In this document: piece after piece, positions 1 through 8,166 of the stretch
Layout: every line of letters begins with the position of its first letter
Position numbering within the stretch: position 1 is the stretch's first letter
Assembly (NCBI GenBank): GCA_963818775.1
Contig: CAWFUF010000011.1
Location: forward strand, 868,001 to 932,000
Direction: 5' to 3'
Length of the DNA stretch: 64,000 bases
Origin: JAMXLO01 sp963818775
GTDB taxonomy: Bacteria; Pseudomonadota; Alphaproteobacteria; Acetobacterales; Acetobacteraceae
Program-made: the position numbers and the translations under genes
Notes under the pieces: model-generated
Told to the model about the DNA's origin: nothing
Seen by the model: the letters and a program-made list of their open reading frames with translations, nothing else
The model's database searches: none

Positions 1-868
1 AATGGCCGCGGTGGTTGTTGAGGTAGCGCGCATCCTGCGGTTCGAAGCCGCGCGCCGTGTCGATGTAGCCGGTCACCTGTTCCTGCACCGATGGCGGCAC
101 CGGCGATGTGTTCTGCCAACCCTCCATATCGAGATCCGCCGCGCGATGCAGCAACACCGCTGCCCGCGGTCCGGCCTGCGCGACCGCGCGCGGACTGTCG
201 GCGGCTTCGCCGTCGGTGAGAACGCAGCCGCACGCCCAGGCGGTCGCGTAAAGGTCCCCAGCGTTGTGACCCGCGGCCTTCCAGCTCTGCTGCATGCTCT
301 CAAGTGCGGTCATGGCACCTGGCACGTCGGACACGAAGCTCTTCCACCCGGCATGTAGCTTTGCCGTCAGCGCCTGCGACTTGGGGCCATAGGCTGAGAC
401 GTGCAGCCGAATTGGATCGCGTGTGTTGATCAGGCCGAAGTCGGGATTGAGGAAGCGAATCTTCTTGCGCCTGCCTTCGACGTTCGTCTCCAGGGTTTCG
501 CCGTTCAGCAGGCCGTAGACGACGCGTATATACTCTTCCATGTCGGCGAGCTTCATGGCGCCGAGGCCCATGGCGCGGCGCGCCGAGAAGCCTGTCCCGA
601 CGCCGAAATCGATCCGGCCAGGTGCCATACCGTTCAGCGTGGCGAAGGCGTTGGCCGTCACCGCCGCGATGCGATTGGACGGCACCAGCACGCCGGTCCC
701 GAGACGGATACGCGAAGTCTTCATGGCTGCGGCACCCATGGCGACGAAGCAGTCGGCGGTAATCATCTGTGTGTCGAAGAACCAGGCGTGTGTGAAGCCG
801 AGTTCCTCGGCGCGCTGCGCGAGCTTCCATGAATCGTGCGACGTCGCGATGCCGATGCCGAAGTCCAT
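1..868 (-). CDS. LLM-class flavin-dependent oxidoreductase (3' end beyond window)
   Basis: Luciferase-like (LLM) TIM-barrel enzyme that would use reduced FMN or F420. About 289 residues are visible and the C-terminus runs off the left edge. The start is an ATG at 866-868 preceded by a strong AAAGGAGG ribosome site about 6 bases upstream. The N-terminus MDFGIGIATS, the strand-3 segment RIRLGTGVLVPSNR (about residues 53-66) and GRIDFGVGTG (about 84-93) are typical of the family. It is the last visible gene of a minus-strand run with birA and two acyl-CoA dehydrogenases, 35 bases after birA. The substrate and the flavin/deazaflavin choice cannot be read from sequence; the family is broad. Confidence 0.85.
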   Translation of the reverse strand, partial: MDFGIGIATSHDSWKLAQRAEELGFTHAWFFDTQMITADCFVAMGAAAMKTSRIRLGTGVLVPSNRIAAVTANAFATLNGMAPGRIDFGVGTGFSARRAMGLGAMKLADMEEYIRVVYGLLNGETLETNVEGRRKKIRFLNPDFGLINTRDPIRLHVSAYGPKSQALTAKLHAGWKSFVSDVPGAMTALESMQQSWKAAGHNAGDLYATAWACGCVLTDGEAADSPRAVAQAGPRAAVLLHRAADLDMEGWQNTSPVPPSVQEQVTGYIDTARGFEPQDARYLNNHRGH

Positions 869-903
869 ATCAGCCTCCTTTGGTCCGTTTGATGATTGGG
901 CGG

Positions 904-1614
904 TTATCCCGCCTGCACGTCGCCCGCAACGATGCGCGTACGGCCGTCCGCCGCATCGAGCAGCAGTGCGCCGTCTTCATCGATGCCAGCGAACCGGCCG
1001 ATAACCAATCGGTCCGCGAGCCGTACTCTGAGCGTGGCGCCGATCGGATGCGCACGTGCGAGCCAGCTCGCACGGATCGGCGGGAAGCCCTCTTGCAGCC
1101 ATATACCGAACCACTTCGCCAACGCTGACAGAAGTTTCTCGCGAGCGCCATCGACAGTGGCCAATCCGCCGCAGCCGACGATGGTTGACACCTGGTACGA
1201 AACGCCACTCGGCGCTTGCAGTACGTTCAGACCAATGCCTACAACCAGCGTGTCGTCCGCCTGCTCCAGCAAGATTCCGGCGATCTTGCCGTCATGCACC
1301 AGCACATCGTTCGGCCATTTCAGCGTTGCGCGCACGTGCTGCGGCAGCAGCGCGTCCACCGCATCCGCGACCGCCAGCGCGGCGACAAGGCCGATCTCGA
1401 CGGAGCGCGCCGTCGGTACATCCGGCCGCAGCACGATCGACAGATAGAGGTTGCCGGGGGGGCTGAGCCAGCGCCTCGACAGTCTGCCGCGGCCGGCGGT
1501 CTGCTCGTCCGCATGAACCACGGTACCGTGCGCCGCGCCCTCGCGTGCCAGCCGCATCGCCTCGTCGTTGGTCGAGCCGATGCTGTCGTAGTGCCGGACG
1601 TCGAATGCGATCAC
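904..1614 (-). CDS. birA: Biotin--[acetyl-CoA-carboxylase] ligase, short form
   Basis: Attaches biotin to the carrier domain of biotin-dependent carboxylases through biotinyl-AMP. At 236 residues it is the monofunctional form: it lacks the N-terminal helix-turn-helix of E. coli BirA, so it should not be a repressor. Visible motifs are the biotin/ATP loop GRGRLSRRW (41-49), KWPND (99-103) and GKIAGILLE with the conserved Lys at about 110, followed by the small C-terminal SH3-like domain. It starts 10 bases after the stop of an acyl-CoA dehydrogenase gene and is probably co-transcribed with it. That context is odd for birA, but would fit supply of biotin to an acyl-CoA carboxylase outside the window. 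Confidence 0.93.
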   Translation of the reverse strand: MIAFDVRHYDSIGSTNDEAMRLAREGAAHGTVVHADEQTAGRGRLSRRWLSPPGNLYLSIVLRPDVPTARSVEIGLVAALAVADAVDALLPQHVRATLKWPNDVLVHDGKIAGILLEQADDTLVVGIGLNVLQAPSGVSYQVSTIVGCGGLATVDGAREKLLSALAKWFGIWLQEGFPPIRASWLARAHPIGATLRVRLADRLVIGRFAGIDEDGALLLDAADGRTRIVAGDVQAG

Positions 1615-1624
1615 AGCAAACGAT

Positions 1625-2692
1625 TCACGTTATCCACCCCTGCAAGCGGGCGGCCTCATCGCGGCAATGCTCAGGGCTACCCAGCATCTGGCGATTGAAG
1701 CTGATGCGTTTGAACCAGTAGTGGAGACCAAGCAGGTCGGTGAACCCCATGCCCCCGTGCGCCTCCGTCGCCATGCGTGCGATGTCGCGACCGACATCGT
1801 CGAGATGCGCCTTCGTTTGCAGTGCCGTAAGTCGTGCCTCGCCCGGCAGCGCATCCTGTGCGTAGGCCGCGTACCACACCATGGCGCGGCAGGGCTCCAG
1901 CATCGTCACCATGTCGGCGAATTGGTGTTTGACAGACTGGAAGCTGCCGATAACACGGCCGAACTGCGTGCGCTGCTTCACGAAGGCGAGTGCCTGATCA
2001 AACATATGCTGGGCCGCGCCCAACGTGTCGGCGGCAAGTACAATGCGCCCGGCATCCAGTACGCGCTGTGCCGCCGTGATTGGTTGGTTCGCCGCATCGA
2101 GCAACACCGCGCGCGCATTGTCGAAGGTGAGGTCGGTCACTGGCCGCGTGCGATCGATGCTGCGATGCATTTGCCGCGAGACACCTTCTGCATCAGCCGC
2201 GATGATGGCGGCGTTGCCGTCGGTCAGATTGACCAACAAATGCGTCGGCGAGCCGGCATCGATTGCCGCAGCGACACGCCCGGAAAGACGTCCGGCAGTC
2301 AGGGTCGCAGTGCCACCGAACCCCACACCGAAGCGCACCTCACCAGCGGCGATACGCGGCAGCCACGCGTCCTGTAATTCCTCCGTCGCGCCGTGTACGA
2401 ACGCGAGAGTTGCCATGACGACGCTGCCAGCGAACGGGGCGAAAGCCGCCGCACCGCCAAGGGCTTCCGCTGCCACTGTGGCATCCAGAATGCCGAGCCC
2501 CGCACCGCCGAAGCGCTCGGGTACCAGCAGTCCGGGGAGGCCGAGCTCGGTCAGACTTTCCCACAATTCGGCATCGAAGCCGGACCCGATCTCCGCGTGG
2601 CGGCGAAGTGCTTCGATCGGCACGCGATCTGCCAGGAGACTGCGCAGCGAATCCGCGAACAGGCGTTGCTCCTCGCTGAGGGCGAATTCCAT
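1625..2692 (-). CDS. Acyl-CoA dehydrogenase family protein (short partner)
   Basis: FAD-dependent alpha,beta-dehydrogenation of an acyl-CoA, donating electrons to electron-transfer flavoprotein. It is 355 residues. The start chosen is the ATG at 2690-2692, which overlaps the stop of the preceding dehydrogenase (TGATG), so the two are translationally coupled; the N-terminus MEFALSEEQRLFADSL is the normal family start. The C-terminal EAHGGMGFTDLLGLHYWFKR is the conserved nucleotide-contacting helix. The middle domain is divergent and lacks the usual SEPGAGSD loop seen in its neighbour, which is common for the second member of paired dehydrogenases that may form heteromers. The substrate is unknown. 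Confidence 0.9.
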   Translation of the reverse strand: MEFALSEEQRLFADSLRSLLADRVPIEALRRHAEIGSGFDAELWESLTELGLPGLLVPERFGGAGLGILDATVAAEALGGAAAFAPFAGSVVMATLAFVHGATEELQDAWLPRIAAGEVRFGVGFGGTATLTAGRLSGRVAAAIDAGSPTHLLVNLTDGNAAIIAADAEGVSRQMHRSIDRTRPVTDLTFDNARAVLLDAANQPITAAQRVLDAGRIVLAADTLGAAQHMFDQALAFVKQRTQFGRVIGSFQSVKHQFADMVTMLEPCRAMVWYAAYAQDALPGEARLTALQTKAHLDDVGRDIARMATEAHGGMGFTDLLGLHYWFKRISFNRQMLGSPEHCRDEAARLQGWIT

Positions 2693-3882
2693 CAGGCCCT
2701 CGCGATCTTTGGCTCGCGCGGAAGGTCGAGGCCGCGTTCGGCGATGATGTTCTTTTGGATGTTGTTGGAGCCGCCGCCGATCATCAGGCCGACATCGTAC
2801 AGATAGTCGATGTTCCATGTTGTCGCGTCATCGTCCTCGGCATCCTCGCCGGCGCTTTCAAATGGCAGCCCGGCCGTGCCGAGGGCATCGACCGCGAGCG
2901 CGGCAAGACGGAAGCCGAGCATCGTGCCGCCATACTTGATGATCATGCGCCTGACACCGGAATCAACGCCTTCCGCGGTCTCGGTCAGCAGGCGCAGGTT
3001 GTGCGCCTTCCAGGCGATCACCTCGCCTTGCAGCTTCAGCAACCTGTCGCGGTACTCGGCCATGTTGAACACGCCATTCGACTTCATCAGTGCGATGAGC
3101 TGTTCCAATCGTGTCGTCATCTTCTCGGCGCTGCCGATCATCGAGCGCTCATGTTTCAAAGTCACGTTGGCGACATACCAGCCTTTGCCGCGCCCGAGTA
3201 CGATCTGGTCTTCGGGAACTTGCACGTCGGTGAAGAACACCTCGTTGAACTCGGCGCGGCCGGTCATGGTACGCAACGGTCGCACGTCAATGCCAGGCGT
3301 CTTCATCGACAGCAGTAGATAGGAAATTCCTTCGTGCTTTGGCTTGTCCGGCTCTGTGCGGCAGAGCAGGAACATCATGTCGGCATAGTGAGCCGAGCTG
3401 GTCCAGATTTTCTGGCCGTTGATGATGAAATGCCCGTCCTGCAACACGCCGCGGGTCTGCAGTGATGCAAGGTCGCTACCGGCACCTGGCTCCGAATAGC
3501 CCTGGCACCAGATGACATCGCCGCGGATGGTCTTTTCGATCCACTGCTTCTTCTGCGTGTCGGTACCGACTTCCAGAAGTGTGGGCACCAGCATGCTGAT
3601 GCCCTGGTTGGTCAGGCCGGCATAAATACCGGCAGCGGCAAATTCGGACGCGATCACCGCCGCTTCCAGCACGTCGGGTTCGGCGCCGAAGCCGCCGTAT
3701 TGGCGTGGGATGGCACGCGCGACGTAGCCGTGATCGACCAGCAACTTCTGCCAGTCCAGCGCTTTTTGGTCAGGCCGCTTCCGGCCACCGCCGAGTTTCG
3801 GCGATTTGTGGCCGTGTTCGCGGACGAATGCGCGCACTTCGTCCTGCAAGGATCGATGTTTGTCGGACAGGCTCAGGTCCAT
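2692..3882 (-). CDS. Acyl-CoA dehydrogenase
   Basis: FAD-dependent acyl-CoA dehydrogenase of 396 residues, full length for the family. The N-terminal helical domain begins MDLSLSDKHRSLQDEV. The flavin-contacting loop EPGAGSDLAS (131-140) is followed by GQKIWTSSA (156-164), and the C-terminal segment GGGSNNIQKNIIAERGL binds FAD in the tetramer. It is the first gene of a coupled pair with the shorter dehydrogenase (one-base TGATG overlap). Upstream, a hairpin repeat and a long acyl-CoA synthetase lie on the same strand, suggesting activation then oxidation of a carboxylic acid. The insertion with AGEDAEDDD near residue 350 is acidic and unusual. The substrate is not predicted. Confidence 0.93.
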   Translation of the reverse strand: MDLSLSDKHRSLQDEVRAFVREHGHKSPKLGGGRKRPDQKALDWQKLLVDHGYVARAIPRQYGGFGAEPDVLEAAVIASEFAAAGIYAGLTNQGISMLVPTLLEVGTDTQKKQWIEKTIRGDVIWCQGYSEPGAGSDLASLQTRGVLQDGHFIINGQKIWTSSAHYADMMFLLCRTEPDKPKHEGISYLLLSMKTPGIDVRPLRTMTGRAEFNEVFFTDVQVPEDQIVLGRGKGWYVANVTLKHERSMIGSAEKMTTRLEQLIALMKSNGVFNMAEYRDRLLKLQGEVIAWKAHNLRLLTETAEGVDSGVRRMIIKYGGTMLGFRLAALAVDALGTAGLPFESAGEDAEDDDATTWNIDYLYDVGLMIGGGSNNIQKNIIAERGLDLPREPKIARA

Positions 3883-3919
3883 GTCGTTCCTCCCCCGCTA
3901 GGTTCTTCCCCTCCCCGGA

Positions 3920-3942
3920 CCCCCTCCCGCAAGGGGAGGGGG
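3920..3942. repeat. GC-rich hairpin (REP-like intergenic element)
   Basis: CCCCCTCCC and GGGAGGGGG form a perfect 9-bp stem around the loop GCAAG. It lies in the 69-base gap between the acyl-CoA synthetase and the acyl-CoA dehydrogenase on the minus strand. A similar C-rich/G-rich hairpin recurs at 29079-29104. There is no T-run after it in either direction, so it is more likely a dispersed extragenic palindrome than a standard terminator, though it could weaken read-through. Confidence 0.6.
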
Positions 3943-3951
3943 AGAATGGGT

Positions 3952-6048
3952 TCAACGCCATACCGCCAACGTGTCCAGCGCCTCAACCTCGCTGCCGCGA
4001 ACCCATAGCGGGTTCACTTCCAGCGCCTCGAGGTCCGGCCCGAGCGCCACTGCGGCATCGCCGATGCGTGCGATCACCGCGGCGACTGCATCGAGATCGA
4101 CTGCCGGCATGCCACGTATGCCGTGCAGCAGTTTGGCACCGCGCAGTTCGGCGAGCATGCGTTTCACTTCCGCCGCGCCGATCGGCAGGGGACGTAGTGC
4201 GACATCCTGCAACACCTCGACCCACACGCCGCCAAGACCCACTGCAATCACCGGGCCCCATTGGGGATCGCGCGTGCAGCCGACGAACAGCTCCAAGCCG
4301 CCGCTGCGCATCGGCGCCACAAGCACTCCATCAATGCGCGCACCAGCCGGCGCCACCGCCATGATGCGCCGGAACGCGTCGGCCACCGCGACGTCGCCCT
4401 CCAGGTTCAGCGCGACACCGCCGATATCGCTCTTGTGCGCGATGTCGTCGGAGGCGATCTTCAGCACCACGCGATCCCCGATCGCACGCGCCGCGGCCAC
4501 CGCTTGATCCGCATTGCGCGCCAATGTCGCCGGCACCACCGGCACGTTGCACCGCGCGAGGTAATCCAGCGTTGCGCGTTCCGAGTGCGGCCGCTCGCTT
4601 GCATCAGCAATTGTCGCAATCGACGCCGATGTGCCGGCGAGACGACGATACTGTTCCGACCACCAGAACGCGTTGCCCAACGCATTCATGCCGTGATGCA
4701 GACCGGAGCTGACATACGGCAGACCGATCTCCTCGATGATGCGCGTTGACGTCTCTGTCACCGGCTTTACCGTGTGGCTGATCATGAGAGCTGGGACACT
4801 GGCGGCGTGCAGGCCCGCCTTGATGTGGCGCAATGCGGCAAGCACGAATTCGGTCGCATGCTCGTCGGCGACGGGCACATCGAACAGGCAGGCGACGGCG
4901 GAGAATTCGGGCTGCTTGCCCAGGATCCGCAGGCCCTGCTCAAACAGATCGGGTTGCAATACCGCGCCGCCCGTTATGTCCAATGGATTGTTGGGCGTGC
5001 CAAAACTCGGCAGGGCGGTCCGCAGTTCGGCAACCGCGGCTTCGGACAGGGCGGGCATCGGCATGTGCAGCACCTGCGCGCGGTCCGCGGCGATTTCGCA
5101 CGCGCCGCCGGAGATCGATACCACGCCGATCCCCTGCGGCCGCAGCACGCCGGTGCGGGTGATCACATCGGCAGTGAACAGCAGGTCCTCGATCGACTCC
5201 ACGCGCACGATGCCGTATTGGCGGCATACGCCGTCGAAAACGCGATCATCGCCGACCAGCGCGCCGGTGTGCGCCTGTGCGGACCGCGCTGTGATTTCCG
5301 ATAGACCAATCTTCAGCACCACGATCGGTTTGGCCGCAGCGATCGCGCGTCGTGCGGCTGCGGCAAAACTCGGCGCATGGCGGATCGTCTCAGCGAACAG
5401 CGCGATTGCGCGCACGTCAGGCTGGTCGATCAGATGGTCGATGAAGTGCGCGCAGTCGAGGTCGGCCTCGTTGCCGGTCGAGATCATGTGCGACAGGCCG
5501 ATCTCGTGTTGCGCCGCCAGGCTAGAGATGAAGCTGCCGTTCGCGCCGCTCTGGGTGACGACTGCGATCGAGCCGGGCTTGGAGGGTGCGCGAAAACCGC
5601 CAGTCCACAGGGGCACATTGTCGATGAAATTTACGAAGCCCAGGCAGTTAGGGCCGAGCAACGATACATTGTGCTGGCGCGCCAATGACGCGAGCCGTGC
5701 CTGATGATCGGCGCCCTTGTGGCCGGTCTCGGCAAAGCCCGAAGTCAGGATCACCGCGTTGTGTACGTCCGCCGCGGCAAGCTCGGCCATCGCCTCATCG
5801 ATCGCGGCCATCGGCACCATCAGCAGCGCGAGATCGATCGGCGCGCCGACCGCGCCGCATGAGATTGCTGCGCTGCGGCCATGCACGGTGCCGCCACGGC
5901 GGCTGACCAGATACACCTTGCCCGGATACTTCCGGTTGATGAGGTTGTCGAAGGTGTTCTGTGACCAGCGCGATCGGTCGGTGGCGCCGACCAGCGCGAT
6001 GGAGCGTGGCCGCAGCATGGCAGTCAGGTCGCGTCGGGTGGATATCAT
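3952..6048 (-). CDS. Acyl-CoA synthetase, ADP-forming (acetate--CoA ligase) family
   Basis: Single-chain ligase of 698 residues from the NDP-forming acyl-CoA synthetase superfamily, which makes acyl-CoA from acid, CoA and ATP via a phosphohistidine. The order is: CoA-binding Rossmann domain (IALVGATDR, 17-25), succinyl-CoA-ligase-like domains with LGPNCLGFVN (131-140), TQSGA and the likely phosphorylated His at about 260 in AHTGALVGDD, then a C-terminal ATP-grasp domain with HKSDIGGVALNL. The start is the ATG at 6046-6048, overlapping the stop of the upstream LLM gene by ATGA; the open frame extends further upstream but that extension is arginine-rich and implausible. It probably activates the acid oxidised by the downstream dehydrogenases. 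Confidence 0.9.
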   Translation of the reverse strand: MISTRRDLTAMLRPRSIALVGATDRSRWSQNTFDNLINRKYPGKVYLVSRRGGTVHGRSAAISCGAVGAPIDLALLMVPMAAIDEAMAELAAADVHNAVILTSGFAETGHKGADHQARLASLARQHNVSLLGPNCLGFVNFIDNVPLWTGGFRAPSKPGSIAVVTQSGANGSFISSLAAQHEIGLSHMISTGNEADLDCAHFIDHLIDQPDVRAIALFAETIRHAPSFAAAARRAIAAAKPIVVLKIGLSEITARSAQAHTGALVGDDRVFDGVCRQYGIVRVESIEDLLFTADVITRTGVLRPQGIGVVSISGGACEIAADRAQVLHMPMPALSEAAVAELRTALPSFGTPNNPLDITGGAVLQPDLFEQGLRILGKQPEFSAVACLFDVPVADEHATEFVLAALRHIKAGLHAASVPALMISHTVKPVTETSTRIIEEIGLPYVSSGLHHGMNALGNAFWWSEQYRRLAGTSASIATIADASERPHSERATLDYLARCNVPVVPATLARNADQAVAAARAIGDRVVLKIASDDIAHKSDIGGVALNLEGDVAVADAFRRIMAVAPAGARIDGVLVAPMRSGGLELFVGCTRDPQWGPVIAVGLGGVWVEVLQDVALRPLPIGAAEVKRMLAELRGAKLLHGIRGMPAVDLDAVAAVIARIGDAAVALGPDLEALEVNPLWVRGSEVEALDTLAVWR

Positions 6049-7037
6049 GACGTCGCGTTCCCCATCAGGTCGCGGAGCAGCGGCATGGCCTCGGCTGCGA
6101 AGCGCGCGATCTGTGCGTCGCGCTGCTCGTACGGCCCGAGCAGATCGAGCATCACGTGCCGCACGCCGGCAGCGTGGAATTCGCGGACGCGCTCCACCAC
6201 TTGTTCCGGCTTCCCGAGTGCGCAATAGCGCTGTGCCGCTCTGCGGAAGTCCATCGCATAGCGCACGCTCAACGTCTCCGTCGCGGCATCGAGTGCCTGC
6301 TCATAACTGTCGTCGATGCGGGTGAACAGCAGATGCCCCGTCGCGAAATTCGTCATGCTGCGTCCGGCCTCGCGCGCGGCCACATCGATCTTCTCCAGGC
6401 CGGAACGATACATCTCTGGGGTGACGACGTAAGAGAGCCAGCCGTCGGCCAGCCGCCCGGTGCGTCTGAGCGCGCCATCGGAACGCCCGCCACACCAGAT
6501 CGGTGGTCCGCCGGGCTGGCGTGGCGGTGGCTGCATCGGCACGTCGGTGAAGGGGCCATAGAACCGTCCCGCGTGGCTGACCGGCTCGCCGCTCCAGAAG
6601 CGACGCAGCAATGCGATCCCTTCGGTCAACCGCGGGCCGCGTTCGTTGCGCGGCACGCCGCATACTTCGTATTCGCGTGGAAACTCGCCTCCGACACCGA
6701 CGCCGAAGATCAGCCGGCCCTCGGTCAGATGATCCAGAGTGGCGACCTGCTTGGCCACCGGCGCCGGATGGCGCAGCGGCAGCAGATAGACCGACGTGCC
6801 GAGCGTCAGCCGCCGGCTTACCATCGCCGCCTGCGCAAGCTGTAACAGCGGATCGAGCACCGGCACGGCGAAGGAGATGTGATCGCCAACCCATAGCGAG
6901 TCATATCCGCTGCGATCGACCAGCTCCACGAGCCTGGTCAATTCATCGATCTTTGGCAGCCATGGACCGGTCGCCGGCTCGGTGCGGCGGTGGATTGTCT
7001 GGATGCCGATGCGCAGCCGGTCATCGAGTGGCAGCAT
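6045..7037 (-). CDS. LLM-class flavin-dependent oxidoreductase
   Basis: Luciferase-like monooxygenase/reductase of 330 residues, full length. Family signatures are LTLGTSVYLLPLRHP (strand and loop at the flavin site) and GRLIFGVGVGGEFPREYEVC. PIWCGGRSDGALRRTGRLADGW is the usual late-barrel motif. It is first in a coupled minus-strand unit: its TGA overlaps the ATG of the acyl-CoA synthetase. The 75-base gap on its other side separates it from a divergent hydrolase gene and should contain both promoters. The specific substrate is unknown; family members are often called F420-dependent without proof. Confidence 0.88.
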   Translation of the reverse strand: MLPLDDRLRIGIQTIHRRTEPATGPWLPKIDELTRLVELVDRSGYDSLWVGDHISFAVPVLDPLLQLAQAAMVSRRLTLGTSVYLLPLRHPAPVAKQVATLDHLTEGRLIFGVGVGGEFPREYEVCGVPRNERGPRLTEGIALLRRFWSGEPVSHAGRFYGPFTDVPMQPPPRQPGGPPIWCGGRSDGALRRTGRLADGWLSYVVTPEMYRSGLEKIDVAAREAGRSMTNFATGHLLFTRIDDSYEQALDAATETLSVRYAMDFRRAAQRYCALGKPEQVVERVREFHAAGVRHVMLDLLGPYEQRDAQIARFAAEAMPLLRDLMGNATS

Positions 7038-7112
7038 GTGTCTTGCTCGTTATGTCAATCGAGTCGATCCTGGCGAGCGCCGAATGACACTGTCAACAAC
7101 GGGGGAACGACG

Positions 7113-8159
7113 ATGAGGCTCACGCATACTGCGGCGCTGGCCCTGATGGTGATCGGCACACCATGTTTTGCGCAGCCCGTACCGCCGGGAGCGCGCCAAG
7201 TGCCGGCGAAGGTGCTTCCCGTGCCGGATGCCGTCAGCCCGCAGATGCAGGCGATCATCGCGCAGCCTTACAATCCCACATGGAACGTAGTGCCGAAGAC
7301 GCCGGACGAGTGGAAGGCGATCGTGGGCAAGGCCGCGGCGGCAGTGGTCGCAACACTGCCGGAGATCCGCGACAAGCTGGGCGTGACGGTGCAGCCGACA
7401 ACGATCGATGGCGTGAAGGCGTTCATCGTGACGCCGAAGGTGATCCCGCCGCGCAATCGCAACCGCGTGCTGGTGCACGTGCACGGTGGCGCCTATGTGC
7501 TGAGCCCGGGTGAGGCGGCGACCAAGGAAGCGATCGAGCTTGCCGGGTTCGGTGGGTTCAAGGTGATTTCTGTGGATTACCGGATGCCGCCGGATTATCC
7601 CTATCCCGCCGCGATGGATGATGCGATGCTGGTGTACCGCGCGGTGCTGAAGACGACGAAGCCAAAGAATGTCGGAATATTCGGCACATCCACCGGTGGC
7701 GGCATGACATTGGCGATGGTGCTGCGCGCAAAGATGGAGCACCTGCCGCTGCCTGGCGCGATCGCACCCGGCACGCCATGGTCGGATATGACCAAGACCG
7801 GCGACAGTTTCTATGCCAACGAGATGGTCGACAACGTGCTGGTGTCGGACGATGGGTTCCTGCACGCGGCGGCGCTGCTGTATGCCAATGGGCACGACCT
7901 GAAGGATCCGCTGCTGTCGCCGGTATATGGCAACATGCACGGGTTTCCGCCGACCATTCTGACGACAGGCACGCGGGATCTGTTCCTGTCGAACACGGTG
8001 CGGGTGCATCGCAAGTTGCGCGAGGCCGGCGTGGAAGCGGTGCTGCAGGTGTTCGAGGGTGAGTCGCACGCGCAGTACTACCGCGACATCAACGCGCCGG
8101 AGACGAAGGAATACAATATGGAAGTGGCTGGATTCTTCGACCGGCACTTGGGGAAGTAG
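7113..8159 (+). CDS. Secreted alpha/beta hydrolase (HSL/esterase type)
   Basis: Serine hydrolase of the hormone-sensitive-lipase-like family, 348 residues. The ATG at 7113 gives a clean Sec signal peptide (MRLTHTAALALMVIGTPCFAQP) after a gggga ribosome site; the frame continues upstream but loses this. The oxyanion motif HVHGGAYV, the nucleophile elbow GTSTGGG, the acid in TGTRDLFLSN and the histidine in GESHAQYYRD make a complete catalytic set. It likely acts in the periplasm on a short-chain or bulky ester or lactone. It is divergent from the LLM/acyl-CoA unit and convergent (7-base gap) with the thiamine-diphosphate enzyme. Confidence 0.9.
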   Translation: MRLTHTAALALMVIGTPCFAQPVPPGARQVPAKVLPVPDAVSPQMQAIIAQPYNPTWNVVPKTPDEWKAIVGKAAAAVVATLPEIRDKLGVTVQPTTIDGVKAFIVTPKVIPPRNRNRVLVHVHGGAYVLSPGEAATKEAIELAGFGGFKVISVDYRMPPDYPYPAAMDDAMLVYRAVLKTTKPKNVGIFGTSTGGGMTLAMVLRAKMEHLPLPGAIAPGTPWSDMTKTGDSFYANEMVDNVLVSDDGFLHAAALLYANGHDLKDPLLSPVYGNMHGFPPTILTTGTRDLFLSNTVRVHRKLREAGVEAVLQVFEGESHAQYYRDINAPETKEYNMEVAGFFDRHLGK

Positions 8160-8166
8160 CAGGCGC

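Noticed and set aside
3920..3942. Rho-independent terminator
   Set aside because: The stem is strong, but no run of T follows on either strand; treated as a REP-like hairpin.
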